Source: CAKZRD01 sp038886595 (GTDB lineage Archaea; Nanobdellota; Nanobdellia; Pacearchaeales; GW2011-AR1). Taken from it: a stretch of 24,526 nucleotides of DNA. Shown one piece after another: positions 1 to 7,028 of this stretch. The position numbers were made by a program, and so were the translations under genes. The DNA lies in assembly GCA_038886595.1 (NCBI GenBank), contig JAWALV010000004.1, positions 1 to 24,526 of the forward strand. The letters run 5' to 3'. Below the pieces are notes generated by a model. It saw only the letters and a list, made by a program, of their open reading frames with translations, was not told the origin of the DNA and searched no databases. Numbering within the stretch: the stretch's first letter is position 1; every line of letters starts with the position of its first letter.

Positions 1-1157
1 TTTTTGGCAGCTTCTCTTGCTTTATAAGCTTCTAAAGCTTTTTGGGCAATTTTATTTGCTATCGTAGGATTTTCTTCAAAGAATTCTGAAAGAGCAGAAG
101 AAACAATTGAGTCAACAATTCCTTTAACCTCAGAGTTTCCCAATTTTGTTTTTGTTTGTCCCTCAAATTGTGGTTCTTTTAATCTTAAAGAGATTATCGC
201 AGTTAAACCTTCCCTAACATCATCGCCTTCTAATTTTCCTCCGTTTTTCAAAAAACCTTTTTTTTCAGCATAGTCATTTATAACTCTTGTTAAAGCTGTT
301 TTAAAACCTGCCACATGTGTACCTCCTTCTATAGTATTTATAGTATTAACAAAACCTTGTATATTGTCATTGTATGAATTATTATACTGAATAGCTACTT
401 CAATAGAAATTTCATCATCAGTTTTCTTCTTAAAATAGATTGGTTGGTGTAAAACATCTTTTGTTCTATTTAACCATTTTATAAATTCCACTACCCCTCC
501 TGGATAAAAAAGAGTTTCTTCTTTTTGTGAAACTTCGTCTTTAAAAATAATTTTCAAACCTGGATTCAGAAAACATATTTCTCTAAACCTTGTTAATAAA
601 GTGTTAAAATCAAACTTTGTTGTTGAAAAAATGGTATCATCTGGAAGAAAATTTACCTTTGTGCCAGTAATCCCTTTTTCACAACTGCCGATAGACTTAA
701 CATCATGTAAAGGTTTACCGACATTATAACTTTGCATCCAAATTTTTCCATTTCTTTTGACTTCAACGATCATCTTTTTTGATAAAGCAGCTACAACAGA
801 TATACCTACTCCATGCAAACCTCCAGAAACTTGATAGGCTTTTTTGTCAAATTTTCCGCCTGCATGTAATTTTGTGACAATTATTTCCATAGCAGACTTT
901 TTATACACTGGATGGATATCTACTGGAATTCCTCTTCCATTATCTTCAACTGAAACAGAACCATCTTTATGCAAGGTTACTTTTATTAAATTACATGCTC
1001 CAGCCAAACATTCATCAACAGAATTATCAACAATTTCATAAACTAAATGATGAAGTCCTTCTTTTCCTGTACTGCCTATATACATCGCAGGTCTTTTTCT
1101 TACACCATCTAAACCCTCAAGAATCTTAATGTCTTTTGCAGAATATTCTTCACCCAT
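1..1157 (-). CDS. gyrB: DNA gyrase subunit B, N-terminal part (cut by window edge)
   Basis: This is the ATPase subunit of type IIA topoisomerase, which with GyrA introduces negative supercoils into DNA. About 385 residues are visible, covering the GHKL ATPase and transducer domains; TOPRIM and the C-terminus lie before position 1. Visible motifs are YIGSTG near residue 26, the Bergerat-fold EIVDNSVDE (41-49, with the presumed catalytic Glu41), the DNGRGIP ATP-lid motif (72-78) and GGLHGVG (112-118). A KTKLGNSEV segment precedes the helical end of the transducer, as in bacterial GyrB. The start is the ATG at 1157, which gives MGEEYSAKDIK; a TTTATAAA box lies 29 nt upstream, so the transcript is probably leaderless. 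Archaeal gyrase is generally considered of bacterial origin. gyrA may follow outside the window. No frame break is seen in the visible part. Confidence 0.95.
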   Translation of the reverse strand, partial: MGEEYSAKDIKILEGLDGVRKRPAMYIGSTGKEGLHHLVYEIVDNSVDECLAGACNLIKVTLHKDGSVSVEDNGRGIPVDIHPVYKKSAMEIIVTKLHAGGKFDKKAYQVSGGLHGVGISVVAALSKKMIVEVKRNGKIWMQSYNVGKPLHDVKSIGSCEKGITGTKVNFLPDDTIFSTTKFDFNTLLTRFREICFLNPGLKIIFKDEVSQKEETLFYPGGVVEFIKWLNRTKDVLHQPIYFKKKTDDEISIEVAIQYNNSYNDNIQGFVNTINTIEGGTHVAGFKTALTRVINDYAEKKGFLKNGGKLEGDDVREGLTAIISLRLKEPQFEGQTKTKLGNSEVKGIVDSIVSSALSEFFEENPTIANKIAQKALEAYKAREAAK

Positions 1158-1181
1158 TTCAATAAAAAGAAAGAAGGTAGC

Positions 1182-1189
1182 TTTATAAA
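1182..1189 (-). promoter_or_regulatory. TATA box of gyrB
   Basis: TTTATAAA, centred about 29 nt upstream of the gyrB ATG, matches the archaeal TATA consensus. The spacing implies a leaderless or very short-leader mRNA. It shares the 130-base gap 1158-1287 with the divergent promoter of the next gene; nothing else is recognisable in that gap. Confidence 0.65.
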
Positions 1190-1252
1190 CTTTTTGGGGT
1201 TTTTATGACGATAAGAAAAATAATTGAATTTTCTTAAAATTTTAAAAAAAAC

Positions 1253-1266
1253 CGAATATTTAAAAA
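1253..1266 (+). promoter_or_regulatory. BRE/TATA box of the small coiled-coil gene
   Basis: CGAATATTTAAAAA looks like an archaeal BRE plus TATA element. Its TATA part is centred about 27 nt before the ATG at 1288, which predicts transcription starting at or next to the start codon. Confidence 0.65.
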
Positions 1267-1287
1267 CTATTATTTCTTTACATAATA

Positions 1288-1617
1288 ATGTTTTTCAAAA
1301 AAAGAAAAAAAATTATTGATTTAACAGAACTTCAAAGACAGAAGATTATTCCCACTTTAAAAAAAGAAAAAGTATTGAATTTAGATAGAAAAGGTTTTGC
1401 TAATATGGCACAAACTTCCTCTGATTCTTCTTCCGATTTTAGTGATCCTTTTTTATTCGCTGAAAAACAAAACCCAGAACAATCAACAAACAAGAACTAT
1501 TTTTATAAAAAAATAGAAATTGGTAGGAAATTTGAAGAAATTGATAAAAAAATTTATAAATTAGAGCAAAGAATTGAACTTTTAGAAAGGAAATTAAATA
1601 TCAACAGTTATTACTAA
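1288..1617 (+). CDS. Small conserved-looking protein with C-terminal coiled coil, function unknown
   Basis: This 109-residue soluble protein has three visible parts. A basic N-terminal segment with the pattern MFFKKRKKIIDLTE covers residues 1-14. A low-complexity Ser/Asp/Gln-rich linker follows (about 41-70, including SSDSSSDFSDP). A heptad-like charged helix at about 79-105 is very probably a coiled coil. There is no signal peptide or membrane segment. The KKxxxIDLTE start is, from memory, shared with short uncharacterised DPANN proteins, but I cannot confirm a family from the sequence alone. A TATA box at the leaderless distance supports expression. It stands alone on the plus strand, and eS6 downstream has its own promoter. 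The layout suggests an oligomerising adaptor, but that is inference. Confidence 0.75.
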   Translation: MFFKKRKKIIDLTELQRQKIIPTLKKEKVLNLDRKGFANMAQTSSDSSSDFSDPFLFAEKQNPEQSTNKNYFYKKIEIGRKFEEIDKKIYKLEQRIELLERKLNINSYY

Positions 1618-1641
1618 AGATTCTTAAAAATTAGAACAATA

Positions 1642-1653
1642 AGTTTATAAATT
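1642..1653 (+). promoter_or_regulatory. TATA box of eS6
   Basis: AGTTTATAAATT is centred about 25 nt upstream of the ATG at 1673. A possible TTG start at 1652 lies inside this box, so the ATG at 1673 is the better start and the mRNA is probably leaderless. Confidence 0.65.
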
Positions 1654-1672
1654 GTCTTTAAATAATTTTTTT

Positions 1673-2062
1673 ATGGTATTTAAAATAAATGTTTCGTATA
1701 AAGGAATAACAAGAAAATATGAAACTAATAACGAAGAATTTATAGGTTTAAATATAGGTGATAAAATAAAAGGTGAAATAATTTCCGACGAACTGGAAAA
1801 TTACGAACTAGAAATAACTGGCACATCTGATAAAGCAGGATTTCCAGGTCTTGCAGAAATTCCAGGACCTTTTCTTAAAAAACCAATACTAAAAAAAGGA
1901 AAAGGAATGAAAGAAAATTTAGAAGGATTAAGAAAAAGAAAGACAGTTAGAGGAAAAGAGATTTCCCAAGATACTGTTCAAATAAATACCAAAGTCATAA
2001 AAGAAGGCAAAAAAGCCCCTGCCGAGATTTTTAAAAAAGAAGAAAAACAAAATTCTAAATAA
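1673..2062 (+). CDS. rps6e: Small ribosomal subunit protein eS6
   Basis: This 129-residue protein is an archaeal/eukaryotic component of the 30S subunit. The family signature is clear: ITGTSDKAGFPG (about residues 49-60) corresponds to the conserved TGGxDKxGFPM element. RKRKTVRGKEIS then matches the RKRKSVRG block, and the chain continues with QINTKVIKEG as in eS6. The length matches archaeal eS6, which lacks the phosphorylated C-terminal tail of the eukaryotic protein; the last 15 or so residues are a Lys/Glu-rich tail. The start at 1673 is chosen because a TATA box covers the upstream TTG and because eS6 proteins begin with a FKxNVSYKG-like strand. The gene is apart from the other ribosomal genes and ends by overlapping the convergent secretion ATPase by 8 bases. 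Confidence 0.92.
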   Translation: MVFKINVSYKGITRKYETNNEEFIGLNIGDKIKGEIISDELENYELEITGTSDKAGFPGLAEIPGPFLKKPILKKGKGMKENLEGLRKRKTVRGKEISQDTVQINTKVIKEGKKAPAEIFKKEEKQNSK

Positions 2063-3569
2063 CGTTAAACTTCTTTAAGACACTTTGTGAATCTATTGAA
2101 TATTCGGAGATTATTTCTTTTAAGTCTTCTAAAGAGATATTTTCCTTTAATAAAGAAATATTTGTTAAAAGTTTAGTTCTTTTTTCAAATTCTTCTACTA
2201 GTTTTTTGTAAGAAATTCCTCTCTTATTCTCTATTTTTTTAAAAGAATAGAAATCTTCTTTATAATAAAATTTATCATTAGAAGGTTCCCAAATAAAAGG
2301 AGTGTTTGTTTTAGAAAGACCTTCTGGATTAACATTTATTATCTCTACTATTTCTTTTAACTTTCTTGTTTCTATTTGTCCTGTCTTTGCATGAATCATT
2401 ATGGCAACTACATCCAACTCATTAACTAAAGAAGGACTTAGTTCTATCGGAGGAGTCTGTAATCTTCTTATAACAGAATCTACAGAATCAGCATGTATTG
2501 TTGCTAAAGAAGAGTGACCAGAAGCCATTCCTTGAAATAAAACTGCAGCTTCCTTCCCTCTAACCTCCCCAACAATAACATAATCCGGAATTTGCCTGAA
2601 AGAAGCCTTAAGAAGAGAAAACATATCTACATCCCCTACACCTGATAAAAGACCTTCTCTTACAACAGAAGGCAACCAATTCTCTCTAGGAAGATTTAAT
2701 TCTCTTGTATCTTCAATAGAGACAACTCTCGATTCTTCTGGAATAAAAAAAGCAATTGTATTAAGCAAAGTTGTTTTTCCAGACCCTGTTCCTCCAGCAA
2801 CAAGAATATTTAATTTGTTTTCAACTAGAAGCCAGAAATAAGCTAACATTTCTGGACTAACACTCCTGCTTTGAATTAAGTTTATAGGTGTTAAAGGTAT
2901 TTTTGTAAACTTTCTTATTGTAAAAGTAGGACCTCTAGAAGTTATATCTTTCGTATAAGTAGCGTTTACTCTTGAACCATCTGGTAATGTACCATCTAAG
3001 ATAGGAGTAGCATAAGATATATACCTACCGCATTTTTGAGCTAATTTCTCAACAAAAGCAGCAAGTTTTTCTATATCTGTAAAAACAATATTTGTTCTGA
3101 TATTTCTAAAAGTGCGATGTACTATATAAACAGGTTGATTAACACCATTACACTGAATATCTTCTATATAAGGATCGTTCATTAAAGGTTCTATCTCATT
3201 TAGACCAAAAAAATTTCTATAAAGATAATAAAAAAATTTAAGATAATCCAATTCATTCAAAGATATTTTAAATGATTTAAGCGATTCATCTAATAAGTCC
3301 TTTAAATAATCTTCCTTATTTTTTTCTGAAAATGTCCTAGTTTTTTCTTGTACATCTATTCTCTCTTTAATGTTTTTTTCTATTTTTTCTAATAAATCTT
3401 TATCTTTTACTATCGGTTCAACCACTTCATAAAAAAGTTTTTGTGTTTCTGGATCGAAAAAAATATGCGCATAAGCAAAAGGTGGAAATAAGCAATAACT
3501 TATATTAACAAAAGAGAAATTATTAGGAGTTTTCAAAATAGGAATATCTATGCTTTTTTTAATTATCAT
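2055..3569 (-). CDS. Type II/IV secretion system ATPase (TadA/CpaF/VirB11-like), archaeal pilus motor
   Basis: This 504-residue cytoplasmic hexameric ATPase should power assembly of type IV pilus-like filaments. Motifs occur in the expected order: NGVNQPVYIVHR (141-152) and the DGSRVNA stretch (197-203) of the N2 domain, Walker A GGTGSGKT (259-266), an Asp box VSIEDTREL (283-291), a Walker B region YVIVGEVRG (330-338) and a His box GHSSLATIHADS (351-362). Residues about 410-504 form a poorly conserved charged C-terminal extension. It overlaps the upstream pilin-like gene by 4 bases, so the two are translationally coupled. No TadC/FlaJ-like platform protein lies beside it, which is unusual because ATPase and platform are commonly adjacent. 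Assignment to archaellum, pilus or Tad subtype cannot be settled here. Confidence 0.93.
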   Translation of the reverse strand: MIIKKSIDIPILKTPNNFSFVNISYCLFPPFAYAHIFFDPETQKLFYEVVEPIVKDKDLLEKIEKNIKERIDVQEKTRTFSEKNKEDYLKDLLDESLKSFKISLNELDYLKFFYYLYRNFFGLNEIEPLMNDPYIEDIQCNGVNQPVYIVHRTFRNIRTNIVFTDIEKLAAFVEKLAQKCGRYISYATPILDGTLPDGSRVNATYTKDITSRGPTFTIRKFTKIPLTPINLIQSRSVSPEMLAYFWLLVENKLNILVAGGTGSGKTTLLNTIAFFIPEESRVVSIEDTRELNLPRENWLPSVVREGLLSGVGDVDMFSLLKASFRQIPDYVIVGEVRGKEAAVLFQGMASGHSSLATIHADSVDSVIRRLQTPPIELSPSLVNELDVVAIMIHAKTGQIETRKLKEIVEIINVNPEGLSKTNTPFIWEPSNDKFYYKEDFYSFKKIENKRGISYKKLVEEFEKRTKLLTNISLLKENISLEDLKEIISEYSIDSQSVLKKFNVI

Positions 3570-4090
3570 TTTCCTATTTTAATATCGACATTAGAGTCAC
3601 CTTTATTTTGAATAATTAATTTATAAGGAACAGAAGAAGCAGTTATTTGTTCTATTGATTTTCTTGAATTCAAAGTTAAATTAATAGAAGTATAATTTAT
3701 TTTTAAATAAACTTTATAAGGTGTTGTATCTTCAGTTCTAATAAAAACATTTCCTTCTTTTATTTCGATTCCAGGCTCGCTATATTTAAAAGAACTTTCC
3801 GAGGAAAAATAAATAGAGTTCTGAGGAGTGTCAAAAATAATACTCCCTTTTGTAATAGAGATAGAGACTACTCTTTGTGTACCTGGAGAAAAACTAACTT
3901 CGTTAATTTTTAAATATAAATCTTCCATTAAGTTTTTTGCACTATCTAAGTTATTCTCATCTTTTAACTCTTCTATTCTAGGAAGTGCAATAGCTAAAAT
4001 AATTGCTATGATAGTTATTCCTATTAAAGTGTAAGTTACTGTCTCTATCCAAACTTGCGCTTTATTTTGTATTTTTTCTATCTCTACCAT
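3566..4090 (-). CDS. Pilin-like protein with class III signal peptide
   Basis: With the start at 4090 this protein has 174 residues. Its N-terminus carries a class III (prepilin-type) signal: NKA|QVWIE, with predicted cleavage after Ala11 and the hallmark Glu at +5 of the mature protein. A hydrophobic helix of about 20 residues follows (ETVTYTLIGITIIAIILAI), then an extracellular beta-rich domain containing N-x-S/T sites. An in-frame ATG at 4150 would put 20 extra hydrophobic residues before the signal, so 4090 is preferred. Processing would be by an archaeal prepilin peptidase such as PibD/EppA, not seen in this window. Its stop overlaps the ATPase start by 4 bases, tying it to that motor. 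It could be a minor pilin or an anchoring subunit. Confidence 0.82.
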   Translation of the reverse strand: MVEIEKIQNKAQVWIETVTYTLIGITIIAIILAIALPRIEELKDENNLDSAKNLMEDLYLKINEVSFSPGTQRVVSISITKGSIIFDTPQNSIYFSSESSFKYSEPGIEIKEGNVFIRTEDTTPYKVYLKINYTSINLTLNSRKSIEQITASSVPYKLIIQNKGDSNVDIKIGK

Positions 4091-4130
4091 AACAATAAAA
4101 TGAAAAAAATAAAAAATTAGATAATAAGCT

Positions 4131-4595
4131 TCAACTTGTACATTCAACAATTCTTATTTTGTTCTCTGGTGCTTGACATACTCTTTCTTTTTCTCCAATT
4201 TTTATTATTGGAGTAATTTGCACGTGTGTATAATTTGATTCAACTTCAGAAATATCATAATATCTCTTTTCGTTTTCTTTAATACCAGATATACTCTGTG
4301 ATCTTGTATCTCTTGTTCCATCGTTTTTGTAAAGCCAAACTTGAACTTTATAAGGCTCTATTGTTGAATCAGAACCTTTATTAATTGCTAATTTAAGAGT
4401 AGTTCCTGTTTTACAAGTCATATCGCTTTCAAGAGTTATATCTGCAACTGCTTTAAAACATGCTTGGCCACTAGTAAAACTATCTCTAACCATTGGAACA
4501 ACTAGGCCAGCAATTACTCCCACAGCAGCTATAGCTATCATTACTATCAAAACTGTTGAAACAATCTCACTTATCCCTTTTTTGTTATTTTTCAT
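4131..4595 (-). CDS. Archaeal type IV pilin-like protein (KKG-ISEIV signal)
   Basis: This 154-residue protein begins MKNNKKG|ISEIVSTVLIV, a typical archaeal class III signal. Predicted cleavage is after Gly7, followed directly by the roughly 25-residue hydrophobic assembly helix. The N-terminus resembles the archaeal pilin N-domain family (DUF1628/Pilin_N), in which KG-[IV]S-x-[IV][IV] is common. The extracellular domain contains Cys46, Cys61, Cys138 and Cys151, which may form disulfides. A perfect AGGAGG Shine-Dalgarno lies four bases before the ATG, so strong translation is expected and this may be the major pilin; that part is inference. It is the middle gene of a three-pilin set transcribed toward the secretion ATPase. 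Confidence 0.87.
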   Translation of the reverse strand: MKNNKKGISEIVSTVLIVMIAIAAVGVIAGLVVPMVRDSFTSGQACFKAVADITLESDMTCKTGTTLKLAINKGSDSTIEPYKVQVWLYKNDGTRDTRSQSISGIKENEKRYYDISEVESNYTHVQITPIIKIGEKERVCQAPENKIRIVECTS

Positions 4596-4599
4596 TTTG

Positions 4600-4605
4600 C
4601 CTCCT
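4600..4605 (-). promoter_or_regulatory. Strong Shine-Dalgarno before the middle pilin gene
   Basis: AGGAGG, separated by 4 bases from the ATG at 4595, is a perfect anti-16S match in the short gap after the upstream pilin gene. It fixes the start of the 154-residue pilin. Confidence 0.75.
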
Positions 4606-4616
4606 TTTTAATTTAA

Positions 4617-5096
4617 TTAAAGATTAGATAATTGTTGTCTTTTTATAACTTTCGAATTTGACAAACAAGTAAAAGATTTATGAGTTTTTTTTCCTTTTAC
4701 TTTTCCTAAAAGACTAGGATAAATAACTATTTCTTTTAAAGAATTTTTGTCTGAATAAAGATAATTTATTTTGCTTGAAATAAAACCTGGAGAAAGACTG
4801 ACATTTACATAAGTTGTTTTTACACCCTTATTTCCAACTTCTCTAATTTCTACTGAATTTATAGGTATAGAACCAACATTTTTTATAAACAAAGAAACGC
4901 CATTTGGATATGGCTGATGAGTAACATCTATTCTTGTTTCTTTACAAAGATTTTCTATTTTTCTTCCATCTTTTTCAATAGTTTCTTTGAAGAAACCCAA
5001 TGTCCAAAAAAGAACAATAAGAGCCAAAATTACTGCTAAAGATATTAAAAGAACAGTTGTAACGACGTTACTTAGGGCTTTTTTTTTATAAAACAT
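4617..5096 (-). CDS. Pilin-like protein (KKKA-LSNVV signal), first gene of the pilin cassette
   Basis: This 159-residue protein has a short basic leader and a class III signal, YKKKA|LSNVVTTVLLI. Predicted cleavage is after Ala7, with a hydrophobic helix spanning about residues 8-33. There is no Glu at +5, as in many archaeal pilins of this N-terminal type. The mature domain (about 40-135) alternates strand-like segments, including a SLFIKNVGSIPINSVEIRE stretch that resembles an immunoglobulin-like beta sandwich. The C-terminal 25 residues are basic. It is the promoter-proximal gene of a unit with the other two pilins and the ATPase, with a TATA-like element about 27 nt upstream. Its exact role (major, minor or adapter subunit) is not visible. 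Confidence 0.83.
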   Translation of the reverse strand: MFYKKKALSNVVTTVLLISLAVILALIVLFWTLGFFKETIEKDGRKIENLCKETRIDVTHQPYPNGVSLFIKNVGSIPINSVEIREVGNKGVKTTYVNVSLSPGFISSKINYLYSDKNSLKEIVIYPSLLGKVKGKKTHKSFTCLSNSKVIKRQQLSNL

Positions 5097-5117
5097 AATT
5101 TTTATAAATTTTTTATT

Positions 5118-5128
5118 GTTTTTAAAGT
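5118..5128 (-). promoter_or_regulatory. TATA box of the pilin/ATPase unit
   Basis: CTTTAAAAACA lies about 27 nt upstream of the first pilin ATG, in the 52-base gap after uL15. It suggests that the pilin cassette is transcribed independently of the ribosomal superoperon and without a leader. No U-run that would clearly terminate the ribosomal transcript is seen in the gap, so read-through is possible. Confidence 0.5.
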
Positions 5129-5148
5129 TTTTGTTATTTTTATATAAA

Positions 5149-5571
5149 TTAACTATTATTAAAAACTATTTTCCCTCCAGCCTTTTCCATTTTTTCTATA
5201 GCACTTTTTGAAGCTTCTTTCGCTATGATTTCTGCTTTAAAACCTTCACCTTCTCCTAGAATTTTGTATTCGTTCAAATCAATTTTTCCAGAAGTTCCAT
5301 AATTTTTTGCAATATCTCTTAAGTTTATGACTTTATTTTTCTCTTTTTTTCTCGGAGCAGAAGTGTAACCTCTTTTTCCAAAATAACTTTCAAAACCTGC
5401 TTCACGAGCAATCAACAGAGCTTTAAGTTTTTTATGCTTTGCCCTTTTTCCAGTTCCGGCCATTCCGAAACCGCCTTTTTCTCCATGGCCTTTATGTTTT
5501 TTTCTAAATCCCCATCCACAAGTTCTTGCACCTCTTAATCTTGATCTTTTTTTTCTTTTTTTGAGTTTCAT
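5149..5571 (-). CDS. rpl15: Large ribosomal subunit protein uL15
   Basis: This 140-residue 50S protein is the last ribosomal gene of the superoperon. The N-terminal Lys/Arg-rich extension (KLKKRKKRSRLRGARTCGWG) and the following Gly-rich HKGHGEKGGFGMAGTG loop (about 26-41) are the archaeal/eukaryotic uL15 signature; the loop threads into rRNA. The C-terminal globular part ends with a KAEIIAKEASKSAIEKMEKAGG helix region, as in the family. Its start overlaps the uL30 stop by 4 bases. In most archaea secY follows uL15, but here it is replaced by a pilin cassette with its own promoter. Confidence 0.95.
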   Translation of the reverse strand: MKLKKRKKRSRLRGARTCGWGFRKKHKGHGEKGGFGMAGTGKRAKHKKLKALLIAREAGFESYFGKRGYTSAPRKKEKNKVINLRDIAKNYGTSGKIDLNEYKILGEGEGFKAEIIAKEASKSAIEKMEKAGGKIVFNNS

Positions 5572-5951
5572 AACATTTTCTCCAAATATTTAGCTATATC
5601 TTTATTTTCTCCTAAAATTCCTTTCGGATAAGGAAGTTTCGTGCTTTTTTTAAACCCTCCTCTCGGTGGATGCAATCTAATCCATGGCTTTACATTTTCT
5701 AAACTTTTCTTAACTTTTTTGCCTTCTTCTTTTAATTCTCCTCTAGCTTCAATGATCTTCTCAACTAAATCATCACTAATTTTTCCATACATGATATAAT
5801 CTTTAACTCTTTTAATCATCCCAACTTTTACTTTATCATTTTCGTCTATAAAAACGAGATTATATTTTTTTCTTATTCTCAATCTTTTTAGTGTTTCTTC
5901 TACTTCTTTGCTTAATCCTACTTGGCCGTGAATTCTTACTGCGGCTATCAT
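5568..5951 (-). CDS. rpl30: Large ribosomal subunit protein uL30
   Basis: This 127-residue 50S protein is of the archaeal/eukaryotic L7/L30 type. The N-terminal ferredoxin-like fold (AAVRIHGQVGLSKEVEETLKRLRI) is the usual L30 core. The archaeal C-terminal extension is present with RLHPPRGGF at about 92-100 and a KLPYPKG segment. Archaeal uL30 is commonly about 150 residues, so this one is somewhat reduced. It sits between uS5 and uL15 as in the canonical spc order, two bases after the uS5 stop and overlapping uL15 by 4 bases. Confidence 0.95.
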   Translation of the reverse strand: MIAAVRIHGQVGLSKEVEETLKRLRIRKKYNLVFIDENDKVKVGMIKRVKDYIMYGKISDDLVEKIIEARGELKEEGKKVKKSLENVKPWIRLHPPRGGFKKSTKLPYPKGILGENKDIAKYLEKML

Positions 5952-5953
5952 TC

Positions 5954-6721
5954 TTAATTTGTTTTTAAATAATTTAATTTTTCTAGGGCTTGTATAACTG
6001 CCAAAGCAACATTTATTGTTGTTCTAGATTTTCCAAAACTTCTTGTATAAATATCCTTTATTCCAGCTAATCTCAAAATTTTTTTAACTTCATCACCAGC
6101 AACTAAACCTGTTCCTCTTGGTGCTGGCATTAAAACTATTCTGTAAGAACCTGTTTTTCCTTCGGTTTTGGCTGGAACACTATGAAGCTCAGAACAACCG
6201 CAATCAAAACTTGCACACCCTCTTTTTACCTTTATTAAATTTAATTTGGCTTTTCTTATGGCTTTTTCTCTAGCAGGCAAAGTCTCAGAAGCCTCGCCTA
6301 AACCAATTCCAACATGCCCGTCTTGATCTCCAACAACGACCATAACAGAAAAAGTAATTTTATTTCCTTCTTCTGTTTTCTTTTGCGTTTGTCTCCAAGC
6401 TCTTCTTTTTCCTCCACCAAATTTGCCTTTTGCTTGACCAATGTTTAGAATATCTACCTGAAAACCTCCAAAATAATCAACAATTTCTGGTTCCATTATC
6501 TTTAAACCCTTCTCTAAAATTTCATTGAGAGATTTGTATTTTCCTGCCAAAACATCTTTTCCTAGTTTCGTTTTTGGAACCCATGCGGAAAGAAATTTCT
6601 CTCTCTCTTCTTTTTCTTTTTCAGACTTTTCTTGCTGTTTAATTAACTCTTCTCTTAATTTTTCTTCTTCTTTCTCGATAATCTCTTCTATTTCTTTAAG
6701 TTTATTGTTTTCTTCTTTCAT
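5954..6721 (-). CDS. rps5: Small ribosomal subunit protein uS5 with charged N-terminal extension
   Basis: This 255-residue protein of the 30S subunit takes part in decoding fidelity and the mRNA entry site. The archaeal uS5 core starts near residue 47 with WVPKTKLG. The double-stranded-RNA-binding-like N domain has VVVGDQDGHVGIGLGEA (128-144), followed by the archaeal RGCASFDCGC element (168-177) and the APRGTGLVAGD loop (200-210). Residues 1-45 are an almost uninterrupted run of Glu/Lys with coiled-coil character that most uS5 proteins lack. The only good start, at 6721, overlaps the upstream membrane-protein gene by 20 bases, an unusually long overlap for this operon. A shorter protein from a non-ATG start cannot be excluded. 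Confidence 0.94.
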   Translation of the reverse strand: MKEENNKLKEIEEIIEKEEEKLREELIKQQEKSEKEKEEREKFLSAWVPKTKLGKDVLAGKYKSLNEILEKGLKIMEPEIVDYFGGFQVDILNIGQAKGKFGGGKRRAWRQTQKKTEEGNKITFSVMVVVGDQDGHVGIGLGEASETLPAREKAIRKAKLNLIKVKRGCASFDCGCSELHSVPAKTEGKTGSYRIVLMPAPRGTGLVAGDEVKKILRLAGIKDIYTRSFGKSRTTINVALAVIQALEKLNYLKTN

Positions 6722-7028
6722 TTTGTCTCTTTTTTCTTAATTTAATTTTTTCTAAAACTAATCCTAAAATAAAACCAATCAAACCAAAAAATAAAATATT
6801 GATTAATAAACCAAAAATCTCCTCTGGGTAACAAGGATCTACTTTAAAATTACAGCCAAACAATCCCATAAAAACGAAAAGAACACTAAAAAAAGAAAAA
6901 GGCAGGAGTATAATAGAAGGTAGAAGCTTTAGTTTAAAATTTAATAAAATAACAATAGCACCTAACAAACCTAAAGTTATGCCTATTAATGTACCCTTCA
7001 CTCTATAAGATAAATCTTTCCATTTCAT
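6702..7028 (-). CDS. Small three-helix membrane protein inside the spc operon, function unknown
   Basis: This 108-residue hydrophobic protein has three predicted transmembrane segments, at about residues 11-30, 35-57 and 71-92. A short loop between the second and third carries Cys59 and Cys66, possibly a disulfide or metal pair. The C-terminal tail (93-108) is strongly basic and should be cytoplasmic. The gene lies between uL18 and uS5, positions that adjoin directly in canonical archaeal operons. It overlaps uL18 by 4 bases and uS5 by 20 bases, so it is certainly co-transcribed and probably translationally coupled. Small membrane proteins with a C-terminal GxIxGxxxxKIK-like helix are, from memory, frequent in DPANN genomes. 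A role in membrane targeting of ribosomes is speculation. Confidence 0.8.
   Translation of the reverse strand: MKWKDLSYRVKGTLIGITLGLLGAIVILLNFKLKLLPSIILLPFSFFSVLFVFMGLFGCNFKVDPCYPEEIFGLLINILFFGLIGFILGLVLEKIKLRKKRQNERRKQ

Noticed and set aside
1652..1672. TTG start giving a seven-residue longer eS6
   Set aside because: The TTG lies inside the TATA box, and the ATG at 1673 is at the leaderless distance and matches the family N-terminus.
4091..4150. Upstream in-frame ATG for the pilin-like protein at 3566-4090
   Set aside because: It would put 20 mostly hydrophobic residues before a class III signal, whose leader should be short and polar.
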